Of a stretch of DNA of 41,682 nucleotides, positions 23,137 to 30,695 are shown piece after piece (position 1 is the stretch's first letter; each line of letters begins with the position of its first letter). The position numbers and the translations under genes were made by a program. The stretch lies in contig CASFBL010000018.1 in NCBI GenBank assembly GCA_949292775.1, positions 1 through 41,682 on the forward strand, written 5' to 3'. Source of the stretch: an uncultured Eubacteriales bacterium (lineage in GTDB: Bacteria; Bacillota; Clostridia; Oscillospirales; Acutalibacteraceae). The notes below the pieces were generated by a model that saw nothing but the letters and a program-made list of their open reading frames with translations, was not told the origin of the DNA and searched no databases.

Positions 23137-23871
23137 ATGTATCGAGACGATATTGCAGCACTTCGAGAGATTCTTAAAAACAGCCGGAATTTGTGCGTAT
23201 TTACAGGTGCGGGCATCAGTGTGCCGTCCGGCATACCGGATTTCCGCTCTGCCGACGGACTTTATAACCAAGAAAGCGGGTTGAATATTCCGCCGGAGCA
23301 AATCATCAGCCATTCGTTTTTTGTGCGGCACCCGAAAGAATTTTATGACTTTTACAAATCTAAAATGCTCTATCCGAAAGCCCAGCCAAACACCGCACAC
23401 CGGTATTTTGCCGCGCTTGAGCAAAACGGCAAGCGTGTTAGCATTGTGACGCAGAACATTGACGGGCTGCACCAAAAGGCGGGCAGCAGCCGCGTTTATG
23501 AAATCCACGGGAGCGTCTTGCGCAACTTCTGTATGCAGTGCGGCGCAAAATACGGCGTAGACATTGTAAGCGACAGCGAAGGAATCCCCCTTTGCAAAAA
23601 ATGCGGCGGCATGATAAAGCCCGATGTTGTGCTTTATGAAGAACCTCTGGACGAGCAAGTTGTTGCCGGGGCGGTACGCGCCATTGAAGAGGCGGACACC
23701 ATGCTTATCATCGGCACATCGCTTGTCGTCTACCCTGCCGCTTCTTATATTCGATTTTTTGGCGGCGATAATCTGATTATCATCAACAAAAGCAAAACCG
23801 ACTATGACCGTTTTGCAAAGCTTGCCATTTATGAGGACATTGTCCGCGTAGTGGAGGATTTGCAAAAATAA
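23137..23871 (+). CDS. Sir2-family NAD-dependent protein deacylase
   Basis: Sirtuins remove acyl groups from lysine using NAD. All core motifs are visible: CVFTGAGISVPSGIPDFRS binds NAD, TQNIDGLHQKAG and EIHGS supply the catalytic Asn-Asp and His, and a four-cysteine zinc site is formed by CMQCG and CKKCGG. GTSLVVYPAA lies near the end. The protein has 244 residues, a normal size. ATG 23137 is chosen because GGGAGG is 12 bases upstream; TTG at 23128 is only 3 bases after it. It is monocistronic, with a consensus promoter and a strong terminator. Confidence 0.94.
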   Translation: MYRDDIAALREILKNSRNLCVFTGAGISVPSGIPDFRSADGLYNQESGLNIPPEQIISHSFFVRHPKEFYDFYKSKMLYPKAQPNTAHRYFAALEQNGKRVSIVTQNIDGLHQKAGSSRVYEIHGSVLRNFCMQCGAKYGVDIVSDSEGIPLCKKCGGMIKPDVVLYEEPLDEQVVAGAVRAIEEADTMLIIGTSLVVYPAASYIRFFGGDNLIIINKSKTDYDRFAKLAIYEDIVRVVEDLQK

Positions 23872-23892
23872 GCTAAAAAGGCTTAGAAATAA

Positions 23893-23926
23893 ACCGACCG
23901 CGTTCCCAAAAAAGAACGCGGTCGGT
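23893..23926. terminator. Bidirectional terminator after the sirtuin gene
   Basis: ACCGACCGCGTTC / GAACGCGGTCGGT, a perfect 13-bp stem with an eight-base loop and T-rich flank. It is shared by convergent sirtuin and flavodoxin genes. Confidence 0.88.
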
Positions 23927-23943
23927 TGCTGTTTTAGATGGTT

Positions 23944-24453
23944 TCAGTCATCAAGGCATTCCCTTGCATAGCGGCGTGCATTTAACAAATCGGTTTCATC
24001 CGGGTGTGAAAGCGCCGCGTCAAAATTGTTAAGGCTTACCTGCAATTTTTTGTCGTCGGGATGCGCAGTCATCATCTGCACATAGCGTTCACGCACAGAC
24101 ATCGGCATTTTTCCCTGACAGAAAAATGCCCCGCGCATTTTCGAACCTTCGGGCAAAATCTCTTTTACCCGCTGTGCAAGCGCAGAATAATAGGTATTCG
24201 CACCGCCGAAGCCCGCCGTTGCAAAATAGACGATTTCTTTGTTTTGAAGCCCCCGAATAAATTCTGCAATTTCCGACGCGCACATCCCCTTATCCGTCCA
24301 CGAACCGATAAAATACAGGTCTGCTTCTATATCCCCTTGCGGAGCGCCGAAATACACGACCTCGGCACCCGCGTTTTCCATTTCTTCCTGAATTGCGTTT
24401 GCAAGCATTTCCGTGTTACCGGTCACGCTTTGATAAACAATCGCGATTTTCAT
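23944..24453 (-). CDS. Flavodoxin-family protein, BilS-like
   Basis: This FMN-binding electron carrier or reductase has 169 residues. The phosphate loop is SVTGNTE (residues 8-14). Strand and loop motifs YFIGSWTDKG and YFATAGFGG, and the later FFCQGKMPMSVRERY segment, resemble the flavodoxins annotated BilS beside bilirubin reductase BilR. No BilR-type flavoenzyme is present here, so a role in bilirubin reduction is only a possibility. ATG 24453 follows AGAGGTCGTTTT. It is monocistronic. Confidence 0.85.
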   Translation of the reverse strand: MKIAIVYQSVTGNTEMLANAIQEEMENAGAEVVYFGAPQGDIEADLYFIGSWTDKGMCASEIAEFIRGLQNKEIVYFATAGFGGANTYYSALAQRVKEILPEGSKMRGAFFCQGKMPMSVRERYVQMMTAHPDDKKLQVSLNNFDAALSHPDETDLLNARRYARECLDD

Positions 24454-24662
24454 AAAACGACCTCTTTTCCTATCTGTCAAAAATGCCGCACTGCAAATGC
24501 ACAGCACGCGCTTATTGTATCACATTCGCAAGTATCCGAAAAGTGGTTATAAAGATTATCCACAAATTGCCGAAATGTGTGCAAAACTGTACACAGCGAA
24601 GCTAAAATGCATATGCTGAAATAAAAGCAATTTTCCGGCATGTGCCGGAGAAAGGAGATTTT
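24454..24662. promoter_or_regulatory. Divergent intergenic region with inverted repeats
   Basis: It holds an inverted repeat TGTGTGCA-AAAC-TGTACACA (24576-24595, one mismatch) and a perfect palindrome CCGGCATGTGCCGG (24635-24648) just before the AAAGGAG of the plus-strand gene. A single DnaA-box-like TTATCCACA (24556-24564) is probably chance. No convincing full promoter was found. Confidence 0.35.
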
Positions 24663-25211
24663 ATGCGCAAGCTTCGCCACTCAAAATTTTCAGTTTCTTT
24701 CAGCCCGGTCGATATTGTTCTGATGGTTCTTTTTCTGGTGCTTTTGGTGCACGCAGGTATAACCCTGTTTTCAGAACAGGCAGCATCTCAAGAACGCACC
24801 GCCATTGACATTGTTCTGCGCACCTCCGCCGCCGCTATCTTCGGTTATTTTTTAAGTGCACAGACTACGGCAAAGCCCACCTCTTCGGCAACCGGCAGTG
24901 CAGCAACCGTGATTTCTTCGACAGTGACCACAACAGACGCACCGCAAAACGCAATCGGCTTTCAAACCAGTGAAACCGGTGCGCAACTTGTCTCCGGCAA
25001 TGCGCAATCCAGCTCCGGTGAGCCAGACTGCCGAAACACCCGGATTCTGTTTCTTTCCGCTGTGGGCGGCATTTGTCTTATATTTTTGCTTCTGTTACGG
25101 CATTGCGAGACAGTGCCGGAATCCGCCGCCGCGACTATTTCGCAGTTTCGGGATTTCATTGCAGCGAGTATTGGTTTTTTAATCAGCTGTGGCAAAAAAC
25201 AAAGCACCTGA
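24663..25211 (+). CDS. Small membrane protein, unknown function
   Basis: I do not recognise the family. The 182 residues contain a hydrophobic segment at about 16-38 (VDIVLMVLFLVLLVHAGITLF), an amphipathic second segment (VLRTSAAAIFGYFLSA), and a Ser/Thr/Ala-rich linker of about 45 residues. Another membrane helix follows (FLSAVGGICLIFLLLL), then a last weakly hydrophobic stretch. The layout (helices, flexible polar linker, helix) recalls small phage-like or stress membrane proteins, but nothing is specific. ATG 24663 follows AAAGGAGATTTT; an earlier in-frame start at 24642 has none. The next gene begins 76 bases on with its own -10 candidate. Confidence 0.7.
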   Translation: MRKLRHSKFSVSFSPVDIVLMVLFLVLLVHAGITLFSEQAASQERTAIDIVLRTSAAAIFGYFLSAQTTAKPTSSATGSAATVISSTVTTTDAPQNAIGFQTSETGAQLVSGNAQSSSGEPDCRNTRILFLSAVGGICLIFLLLLRHCETVPESAAATISQFRDFIAASIGFLISCGKKQST

Positions 25212-25250
25212 CGCTTTACCTGCTTTTGTGTCTTTTCGCCGCAAGAAAAC

Positions 25251-25260
25251 TGTGGTACAA
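25251..25260 (+). promoter_or_regulatory. Extended -10 candidate before the FliB-type gene
   Basis: TGTGGTACAAT contains TG-n-TACAAT, an extended -10 element, 27 bases before the ATG. The -35 region is poor. Confidence 0.4.
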
Positions 25261-25287
25261 TGGTAAAAAACACGCGGAGAAAAAGAC

Positions 25288-26223
25288 ATGAAGCTAACGA
25301 CGCTGAACTTTTTTCAGAATTTTCATTGCATTGCAGGCGACTGTAAGCATTCCTGCTGCATCGGCTGGGAAATTGACATTGACGAAGACACGCTCGAATT
25401 GTATCAGAAAACAGGCGGCGAATTTGGCCGGCGTCTTTCAGAAAATATCGACACGACCGATGCGCCGCATTTTGCACTTACAAAAGATGAACGGTGTCCG
25501 TTTTTAAATGATAAAAACCTTTGCGACATTATTTTGAATCTGGGCGAAGAAAGCCTTTGTCAAATCTGCAGCGACCACCCGCGGTTTCGCAGCTTTTTTT
25601 CTGACCGCACAGAAATCGGGCTCGGGCTTTGCTGTGAAGCCGCTGCGAAGCAGGTGTTAAGTTTTAAGGGAAAAGCCGAAGAAGTCGTTTTGGAAGAAGA
25701 TAACGGCGGCGAAACGCTTTCAGAATTTGAGAAAAGCATTCTTGCCGCGCGCAAAGAGCTGTTTTCCATTGCACAGGACAGAAGCATTCCGTTTTCAGCG
25801 CGTCTGCAAGCGCTTTCTGAATATGCAAACACAAAGGCAGCGGACAAAAGTCTCCGGGCGTGGGCAGCGTTTTATAAGTCACTCGAGCGCTTGGACAACG
25901 CGTGGGACAAACAGCTGGACACGCTTTACCGGTTGGGCAAACCAGAGAAAAACCAGCTTGCTGCTTTACCGGACACGCCATTTGAGCAGCTTTGCATCTA
26001 TTTTCTCTATCGCCACCTGCCAAACGCTAAAGACTTGGCTGACCTGAAAAAGCGTGTGGGCTTTGCCGTGTTAAGCTGTCAAACACTTCGTGCACTTTGC
26101 GCAGCAGCACTTTCTGAAAACAAAAGCTTTTCAATCGATTTGCTTGCAGACCTTGCGCGCATGTATTCAGCAGAAATCGAGTATTCCGAGGAAAATATGG
26201 ACGCAGTTTTATCTGCGCTTTAA
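25288..26223 (+). CDS. FliB-type lysine N-methylase (Fe-S protein)
   Basis: The N-terminus holds the family's cysteine pattern: FHCIAGDCKHSCCIGW (residues about 13-28), CPFLNDKNLCDI, and CQICSDHPRF. Salmonella FliB uses a [4Fe-4S] cluster to methylate flagellin lysines, and homologues labelled flagellin lysine-N-methylase are widespread in Clostridia, including non-motile ones. The protein has 311 residues, shorter than FliB (about 380-400), with a weakly conserved helical C-terminus. No flagellar gene is in the window, so the methylated substrate here is open. Confidence 0.85.
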   Translation: MKLTTLNFFQNFHCIAGDCKHSCCIGWEIDIDEDTLELYQKTGGEFGRRLSENIDTTDAPHFALTKDERCPFLNDKNLCDIILNLGEESLCQICSDHPRFRSFFSDRTEIGLGLCCEAAAKQVLSFKGKAEEVVLEEDNGGETLSEFEKSILAARKELFSIAQDRSIPFSARLQALSEYANTKAADKSLRAWAAFYKSLERLDNAWDKQLDTLYRLGKPEKNQLAALPDTPFEQLCIYFLYRHLPNAKDLADLKKRVGFAVLSCQTLRALCAAALSENKSFSIDLLADLARMYSAEIEYSEENMDAVLSAL

Positions 26224-26230
26224 CAAAAAA

Positions 26231-26254
26231 GCCCCGCCGTCAAAAACGGCGGGG
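26231..26254 (-). terminator. Terminator between FliB-type and acyltransferase genes
   Basis: CCCCGCCGT-CAAAA-ACGGCGGGG has six A before it on the plus strand, that is TTTTTT on the minus strand. It mainly serves the minus-strand acyltransferase and only poorly the plus-strand gene. Confidence 0.82.
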
Positions 26255-26279
26255 TCAATTCTTAGATGAGATTTTGAGA

Positions 26280-27365
26280 TTAAGCAGGTTTCTTGACAAG
26301 CAGCTTACTGATATTGATTTTTTTACGCAGGAAGTCTACTGTCACAAGGCAAAGGGTGGCCATAATCAGGCTCCCGCCAATAAATACAAGCAGACGATAA
26401 TTGCCGTTTAACCCCGGCGTATAGCGCTCGACCAACAAATAGATGTAATATTGATTCAGATAAACCGGCAGAGAAAGCTTTCCTAAGAAGAAAACCAGTT
26501 TATTGCTGCGCATGTGACAAGTCAGCGTCTGACCGGAAAAAGAAATCGCAATAGACAAAGCAAGGAAAAATACCAAATAAAAATAAAAGGTTTCTGATTT
26601 GCTGGAAAAGGCATATATAAAAGTAATCGCGTAACCAAAAAGCTCTGTCGACAGCAAAAAAATCTTTCCGAATTTTGTAAACTCCATTGCTTTGAAGCCT
26701 TCACACAGTGCAAAAGCGGCACATCCCAGTGCAATTTCCGCCACCGCTCGCAAAACACCTTTAAAGGTAAGCCCTGTCCAAAAAGAAATATAGGTGAGTC
26801 TGCCGTAAGTTTGGCAAAGCCACCCCAACAGCAACACAGCCAAAACCGGAGCAATGATGTTTGTAAACAGGGAAAACCAACGGCGCAAGATCGGATACAA
26901 AATTGCCATGGCAATCAGCATAGCAGATACGAACCAAATATAACCCGCTACCATGGTAGAAGAAAGCCCCACCATATCCAGCATAAACAGGTTCGGCAAA
27001 GAATGAACGAACAACTTTGCAGCGCCTGCCGCTGTCAATCCGCCAAGAATTATGGCTACCACAAAGGAGCAAGCATAGGAAAACAGATGATAGGGAAACA
27101 CGGAAAGGTATTTTTTCTGAATGAATTCTGCAGAATCCTTACCGATATTCGAGGTATCCTCCATTTTTTTCTTTGCGGAATTTGCCATTAAAAAGCCGGA
27201 AAGGATAAAGAAAAACTCCACAGCGACTGCGCCGTTGGTACAGCGCAAAAAGTTGGATTCCGGCGCCAGAAACGCAAGGCCATGATATAACAGAATAAGA
27301 ACGGCAAACAGAAAACGCAGCAGTTCTATCAAATGATTTCTGGATGTTTTTTGAGCAGACGGCAT
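26280..27365 (-). CDS. Acyltransferase 3 family membrane protein
   Basis: This is a ten-helix integral membrane O-acyltransferase of 361 residues (OafA/YrhL class) that typically acetylates surface sugars. The N-terminus has the family's core, HLIELLRFLFAVLILLYHG, with Arg in helix 1 and the putative catalytic His, then VEFFFILSGFLMA in helix 2. It lacks a C-terminal SGNH domain. ATG 27365 is 8 bases after GGGAG; the ATG two codons earlier lies too close to it. The leader contains two hairpins (one CAAAGC/GCTTTG at 27417-27432). No glycosyltransferase lies nearby, so the acceptor is unknown. Confidence 0.88.
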   Translation of the reverse strand: MPSAQKTSRNHLIELLRFLFAVLILLYHGLAFLAPESNFLRCTNGAVAVEFFFILSGFLMANSAKKKMEDTSNIGKDSAEFIQKKYLSVFPYHLFSYACSFVVAIILGGLTAAGAAKLFVHSLPNLFMLDMVGLSSTMVAGYIWFVSAMLIAMAILYPILRRWFSLFTNIIAPVLAVLLLGWLCQTYGRLTYISFWTGLTFKGVLRAVAEIALGCAAFALCEGFKAMEFTKFGKIFLLSTELFGYAITFIYAFSSKSETFYFYLVFFLALSIAISFSGQTLTCHMRSNKLVFFLGKLSLPVYLNQYYIYLLVERYTPGLNGNYRLLVFIGGSLIMATLCLVTVDFLRKKINISKLLVKKPA

Positions 27366-27500
27366 ATGCATTTCTCCCTTTCAGATGCTTAACAAATAAG
27401 ATTACAGCAGGAATAACAAAGCTTATGCTTTGCTGCACATACCACAGCAGCACGCTTTAACATCATACCCCTAAGCCCCCGCATAATCTAAATTTATAAT

Positions 27501-27529
27501 ATTGTAGCACATTGCCCCCTGCTTGTCAC
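27501..27529 (-). promoter_or_regulatory. Promoter of the acyltransferase gene
   Basis: On the minus strand GTGACA (27529-27524), 17 bp, TACAAT (27506-27501), with TG extension. It gives a leader of about 130 bases. Confidence 0.6.
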
Positions 27530-27574
27530 GCCGTTTTTTAGCTTTGCCCGCATTTTGCAACACAACGCAGCAGT

Positions 27575-27603
27575 TTGACTTCTGCCTTTTTTTCTGCTAT
27601 ATT
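27575..27603 (+). promoter_or_regulatory. Promoter of the alcohol dehydrogenase gene
   Basis: TTGACT (27575-27580), 17 bp, TATATT (27598-27603). Confidence 0.7.
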
Positions 27604-27651
27604 CAAAAAAACACAATTTTGCACGCCGCACACGGAAAGAAGGAAAAGAAA

Positions 27652-28686
27652 GTGCTTGCTTACACCTATATAAAACAAGGGGAATTTGCCCTTTTAGAGA
27701 AACCGAAGCCCCAATTGCTGAACGAACAGGACGCCATTGTTCGGGTAACACTTGCGAGCATTTGCACAAGTGACCTGCACATCAAACACGGCTCTGTGCC
27801 GCGCGCCGTACCGGGCATCACCGTTGGGCATGAAATGGTCGGCATTGTTGAAGAAGTCGGTGAAGAAGTAACCAATGTAAAACCCGGTGACCGTGTTACA
27901 GTCAATGTTGAGACCTTTTGCGGCGAATGCTTTTTTTGCAAACAGGGCTTTGTGAACAACTGCACAGACAAAAACGGCGGCTGGGCGCTTGGTTGTCGGA
28001 TAGACGGCGGACAGGCGGAATATGTCCGCGTGCCTTACGCAAACCAAGGGTTAAACCGCATTCCGGACACGGTAACCGACGAGCAGGCGCTTTTCACCGG
28101 TGACCTTTTAGCCACCGGCTTTTGGGCGACGCGTATCTCAGACATTCAGCCGGAGGATACGGTTTTGATTTTGGGCGCAGGGCCTACAGGGCTTTGCACA
28201 CTCGCCTGCGTGCTGCAAAAGCAGCCAAAATGCGTCATCGTTTGTGAAAAGGACGAGGCACGCCGCCAGTTTGCAAAGGCAAATTATCCACAGGCTTTGG
28301 TTGTCGCGCCTGACAAGGTGATAGACTTTACAAAAGAGCACAGTGCGCACGGCGGCGCTGACAGAGTGCTTGAAGTTGCGGGAACAGACGATGCTTTCCG
28401 CCTGGCGTGGGAATGTGCACGCCCGAATGCGATTGTAACCGTTGTAGCGTTGTATGACAAGCCACAGACCTTGCCTCTGCCGGACATGTACGGCAAAAAC
28501 CTAATTTTCAAAACCGGCGGTGTGGACGGCTGTGACTGCGAAGAAATTTTGCAGCTTATCGCCGACGGCAAGATTGACACCACCCCGTTGATTACTCATA
28601 CCTATCCTTTAAAAGAGATTGAAGAAGCTTACCGGTTATTTGAAAACCGTGAGGACGGCGTAATGAAAGCTGCCATAAAGCCATAA
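27652..28686 (+). CDS. Zinc-dependent medium-chain alcohol dehydrogenase
   Basis: This is a soluble NAD(P)-dependent oxidoreductase of 344 residues. Catalytic zinc ligands are Cys38 (ICTSD) and the His60-Glu61 pair (GHE); the structural zinc site is Cys90/93/96/104 (CGECFFC...NNC). The nucleotide fold is ILGAGPTG near residue 166, with acidic CEKDE at the end of strand 2, which favours NAD over NADP. The likely substrate is a short alcohol, diol or sugar alcohol. The true start is GTG 27652 with AAGGAAAAGAAA before it; longer readings overlap the promoter. It is monocistronic. Confidence 0.93.
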   Translation: MLAYTYIKQGEFALLEKPKPQLLNEQDAIVRVTLASICTSDLHIKHGSVPRAVPGITVGHEMVGIVEEVGEEVTNVKPGDRVTVNVETFCGECFFCKQGFVNNCTDKNGGWALGCRIDGGQAEYVRVPYANQGLNRIPDTVTDEQALFTGDLLATGFWATRISDIQPEDTVLILGAGPTGLCTLACVLQKQPKCVIVCEKDEARRQFAKANYPQALVVAPDKVIDFTKEHSAHGGADRVLEVAGTDDAFRLAWECARPNAIVTVVALYDKPQTLPLPDMYGKNLIFKTGGVDGCDCEEILQLIADGKIDTTPLITHTYPLKEIEEAYRLFENREDGVMKAAIKP

Positions 28687-28703
28687 GCTGTTGAAACAAA
28701 CTA

Positions 28704-28738
28704 AAAAGGCGTGTATCCAAAACGGATACACGCCTTTT
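28704..28738. terminator. Bidirectional terminator between ADH and second MATE gene
   Basis: AAAAGGCGTGTATCC / GGATACACGCCTTTT, a perfect 15-bp stem with a five-base loop. It serves both convergent genes. Confidence 0.92.
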
Positions 28739-28746
28739 AATGTTGT

Positions 28747-30084
28747 TTAGGAAAACGCCAATATTTTCTTTTTGCGGAAAATGTAATACAAGATACCAAC
28801 GATATCGGCAAGCGCCCAGCCAATGGGAACCGACCACCAAATACCGACCACGCCGAGCGCCGGAATCGCCGACAGCGCATAGGCGAGCAACACGCGCGTG
28901 CCCAAAGAAAGAACCGTGAGCACAACCGACATGCCCGGTCGACCGACGGCGCGGTAAAGACCGTAAAGCAAAAACAAAATGCCGATGCCAAAGTAAAACG
29001 CGCCCTCTATTCGCAAGTAGCGAACGCCTTCTCCGATAATTTGTGTCTCCGCTGAATCCACAAACAAACCCATTAGAGGGCGGGCAAAAAGAAATACCAC
29101 CGCTGAAACCAAAAGACTAAAGAGCACCGTTACAATCAGCGCGTCTTTTAACCCTTTGCGCAGGCGTTCTTTCTCCCCTGCGCCGTAATTTTGCGCGGTA
29201 AAGGTGGAAAACGCGTTGCCGAAATCCTGGACGGGCATATAGGCGAACGCATCAATTTTTACCGCCGCGGCAAATGCCGCCATAACGGGCGCACCGAAGC
29301 TGTTGACAAGCCCCTGCACCATCAAAATGCCGAGATTCATCACCGACTGCTGCACACAGGTCAAAACAGAATAGTCCGCGATTTCTTTAAGACTCCGCCG
29401 CCGAAGCCGGAATTTTTCTCTCGCCCGCAGTTCCGGGCAGCGCAAAACGGTATAGAGCGTGATTCCGGCGCCTGCAACATATTGTGAAAGTACGGTTGCT
29501 TCTGCTGCGCCGCCAACGCCGCGTGAAAGACCGATAACGAACCACAAATCAAGCCCGATATTTAAGATGGCGGACACGGCCAAGAACAGCAGCGGTACAA
29601 CCGAATTGCCGACCGCGCGCAGATAAGACGCAAAAAAGTTATAAAGAAAGGTGGCTGCAATGCCGCAGAAAATAATTTTTAAATAGTCCCGCATCAAGTC
29701 CCAAACAGCGTCGGGGACCTGTAAAAAGATGCGAATCCCGTCAAGACAGACAAAAGCGAGAACATTTAAAATCACCGTCAGCACAGAAATTAACAAAAAC
29801 GAAGTCCGCACGCTTTCTTTTAAGGCGCGTGTGTCTTTTTGCCCGAAGCGAATGGAAAACACCGCGCCGCTGCCCATGCAAAGCCCGAGCAAAATCGAGG
29901 TCAGAAAGGTCATCAGCGTAAACGACGAGCCGACTGCCGCAAGTGCGTTGCTGCCAAGATACCGACCGACAACCCAAGTATCGGCAAGGTTATAGCACTG
30001 CTGCAATAAATTGCCCAAAATCATCGGCAGCGAAAAACGAAGCATCGTGCGCAAAACAGGTCCTTTGGTCAAATCGCGGTTCAT
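28747..30084 (-). CDS. MATE-family multidrug exporter (second)
   Basis: This 445-residue, 12-helix efflux protein begins MNRDLTKGPVLRTMLRFSLPMILGNLLQQCYNLADTW; the LPMILGNLLQQ helix and NLADTWVVGRYLG are typical of this Clostridial MATE branch. FTAQNYGAGEKERLRKG opens the second half. It is only distantly similar to the other MATE in the window. Its start overlaps the stop of the GNAT gene by four bases, so the two are translated together, suggesting a joint detoxification role (modification plus export). Confidence 0.93.
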   Translation of the reverse strand: MNRDLTKGPVLRTMLRFSLPMILGNLLQQCYNLADTWVVGRYLGSNALAAVGSSFTLMTFLTSILLGLCMGSGAVFSIRFGQKDTRALKESVRTSFLLISVLTVILNVLAFVCLDGIRIFLQVPDAVWDLMRDYLKIIFCGIAATFLYNFFASYLRAVGNSVVPLLFLAVSAILNIGLDLWFVIGLSRGVGGAAEATVLSQYVAGAGITLYTVLRCPELRAREKFRLRRRSLKEIADYSVLTCVQQSVMNLGILMVQGLVNSFGAPVMAAFAAAVKIDAFAYMPVQDFGNAFSTFTAQNYGAGEKERLRKGLKDALIVTVLFSLLVSAVVFLFARPLMGLFVDSAETQIIGEGVRYLRIEGAFYFGIGILFLLYGLYRAVGRPGMSVVLTVLSLGTRVLLAYALSAIPALGVVGIWWSVPIGWALADIVGILYYIFRKKKILAFS

Positions 30085-30584
30085 GCGCCCTCGCCTCCTG
30101 TTTGAAGCTCGGCGGCGCGCTTTGCTTCCGGCAAAACAAACCGCTGTGCCGGGCAGTCAAATTCCCGGCAGATTTCTGCCGGCACAAACCCGAATTTCTG
30201 ATAAAGCGCCCGCGCCGGTGTGCCGTTGGGGTCTTCCGCACAAAAAGTGGTAACACTAACATCCCCTTCGGGCATTTTCAAAAGCATCTCTCGAATCAAT
30301 TCCGAAGCAACGCCAAATCGGCGAAAATCCGGCAGGATTGCCAAAAAAGAAAGCTCGCGGTTCTCACGAGAAAACAGCAAAACACCCGCCATAGCGCCGT
30401 CTATTTCTGCAAACAGCGCGTTTTTTTGCACAATGCACTGTTCGAGGGCGGTTTTGTATTCTTCGAGCTGGAAGCCCGGGAATTCCGCCGCCACGCGCCG
30501 CACAAGCGTGAGCCACGCGGGAATGTCGCTTGCCGTGGCGCAGTGGATTTGTATGGATTTATATTCTGTATTCTTGCTGTTCAA
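30081..30584 (-). CDS. GNAT-family N-acetyltransferase
   Basis: This acetyl-CoA-dependent acetyltransferase has 167 residues. The GNAT core shows LSFLAILPDFRRFGVASELIREML (strand 4 and the acetyl-CoA loop, a variant of R/QxxGxG/A), then PARALYQKFGFVPAE, the late family motif. The acceptor is unknown. It begins with TTG at 30584 (AAAGGGA six bases before), the first gene of a two-gene operon with the second MATE. The leader contains an ACCGCA/TGCGGT hairpin. Confidence 0.87.
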   Translation of the reverse strand: MNSKNTEYKSIQIHCATASDIPAWLTLVRRVAAEFPGFQLEEYKTALEQCIVQKNALFAEIDGAMAGVLLFSRENRELSFLAILPDFRRFGVASELIREMLLKMPEGDVSVTTFCAEDPNGTPARALYQKFGFVPAEICREFDCPAQRFVLPEAKRAAELQTGGEGA

Positions 30585-30695
30585 ATCGATTCCCTTTCGT
30601 TTTTATTAAATACACCGCAGCAAGGTGCGGTTCCCTGCAATATAGTACCACAAAAGGCGGTAAAAGGAAACGGGGAATCTTTTATGCTTGAACAT

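Noticed and set aside
23011-23865. Minus-strand open frame opposite the sirtuin gene
   Set aside because: The sirtuin motifs are unambiguous on the plus strand.
24556-24564. DnaA-box-like TTATCCACA, possible origin
   Set aside because: It is a single copy without a cluster, AT-rich unwinding region or dnaA/dnaN genes; another similar site is inside the ADH gene. Chance is likelier.
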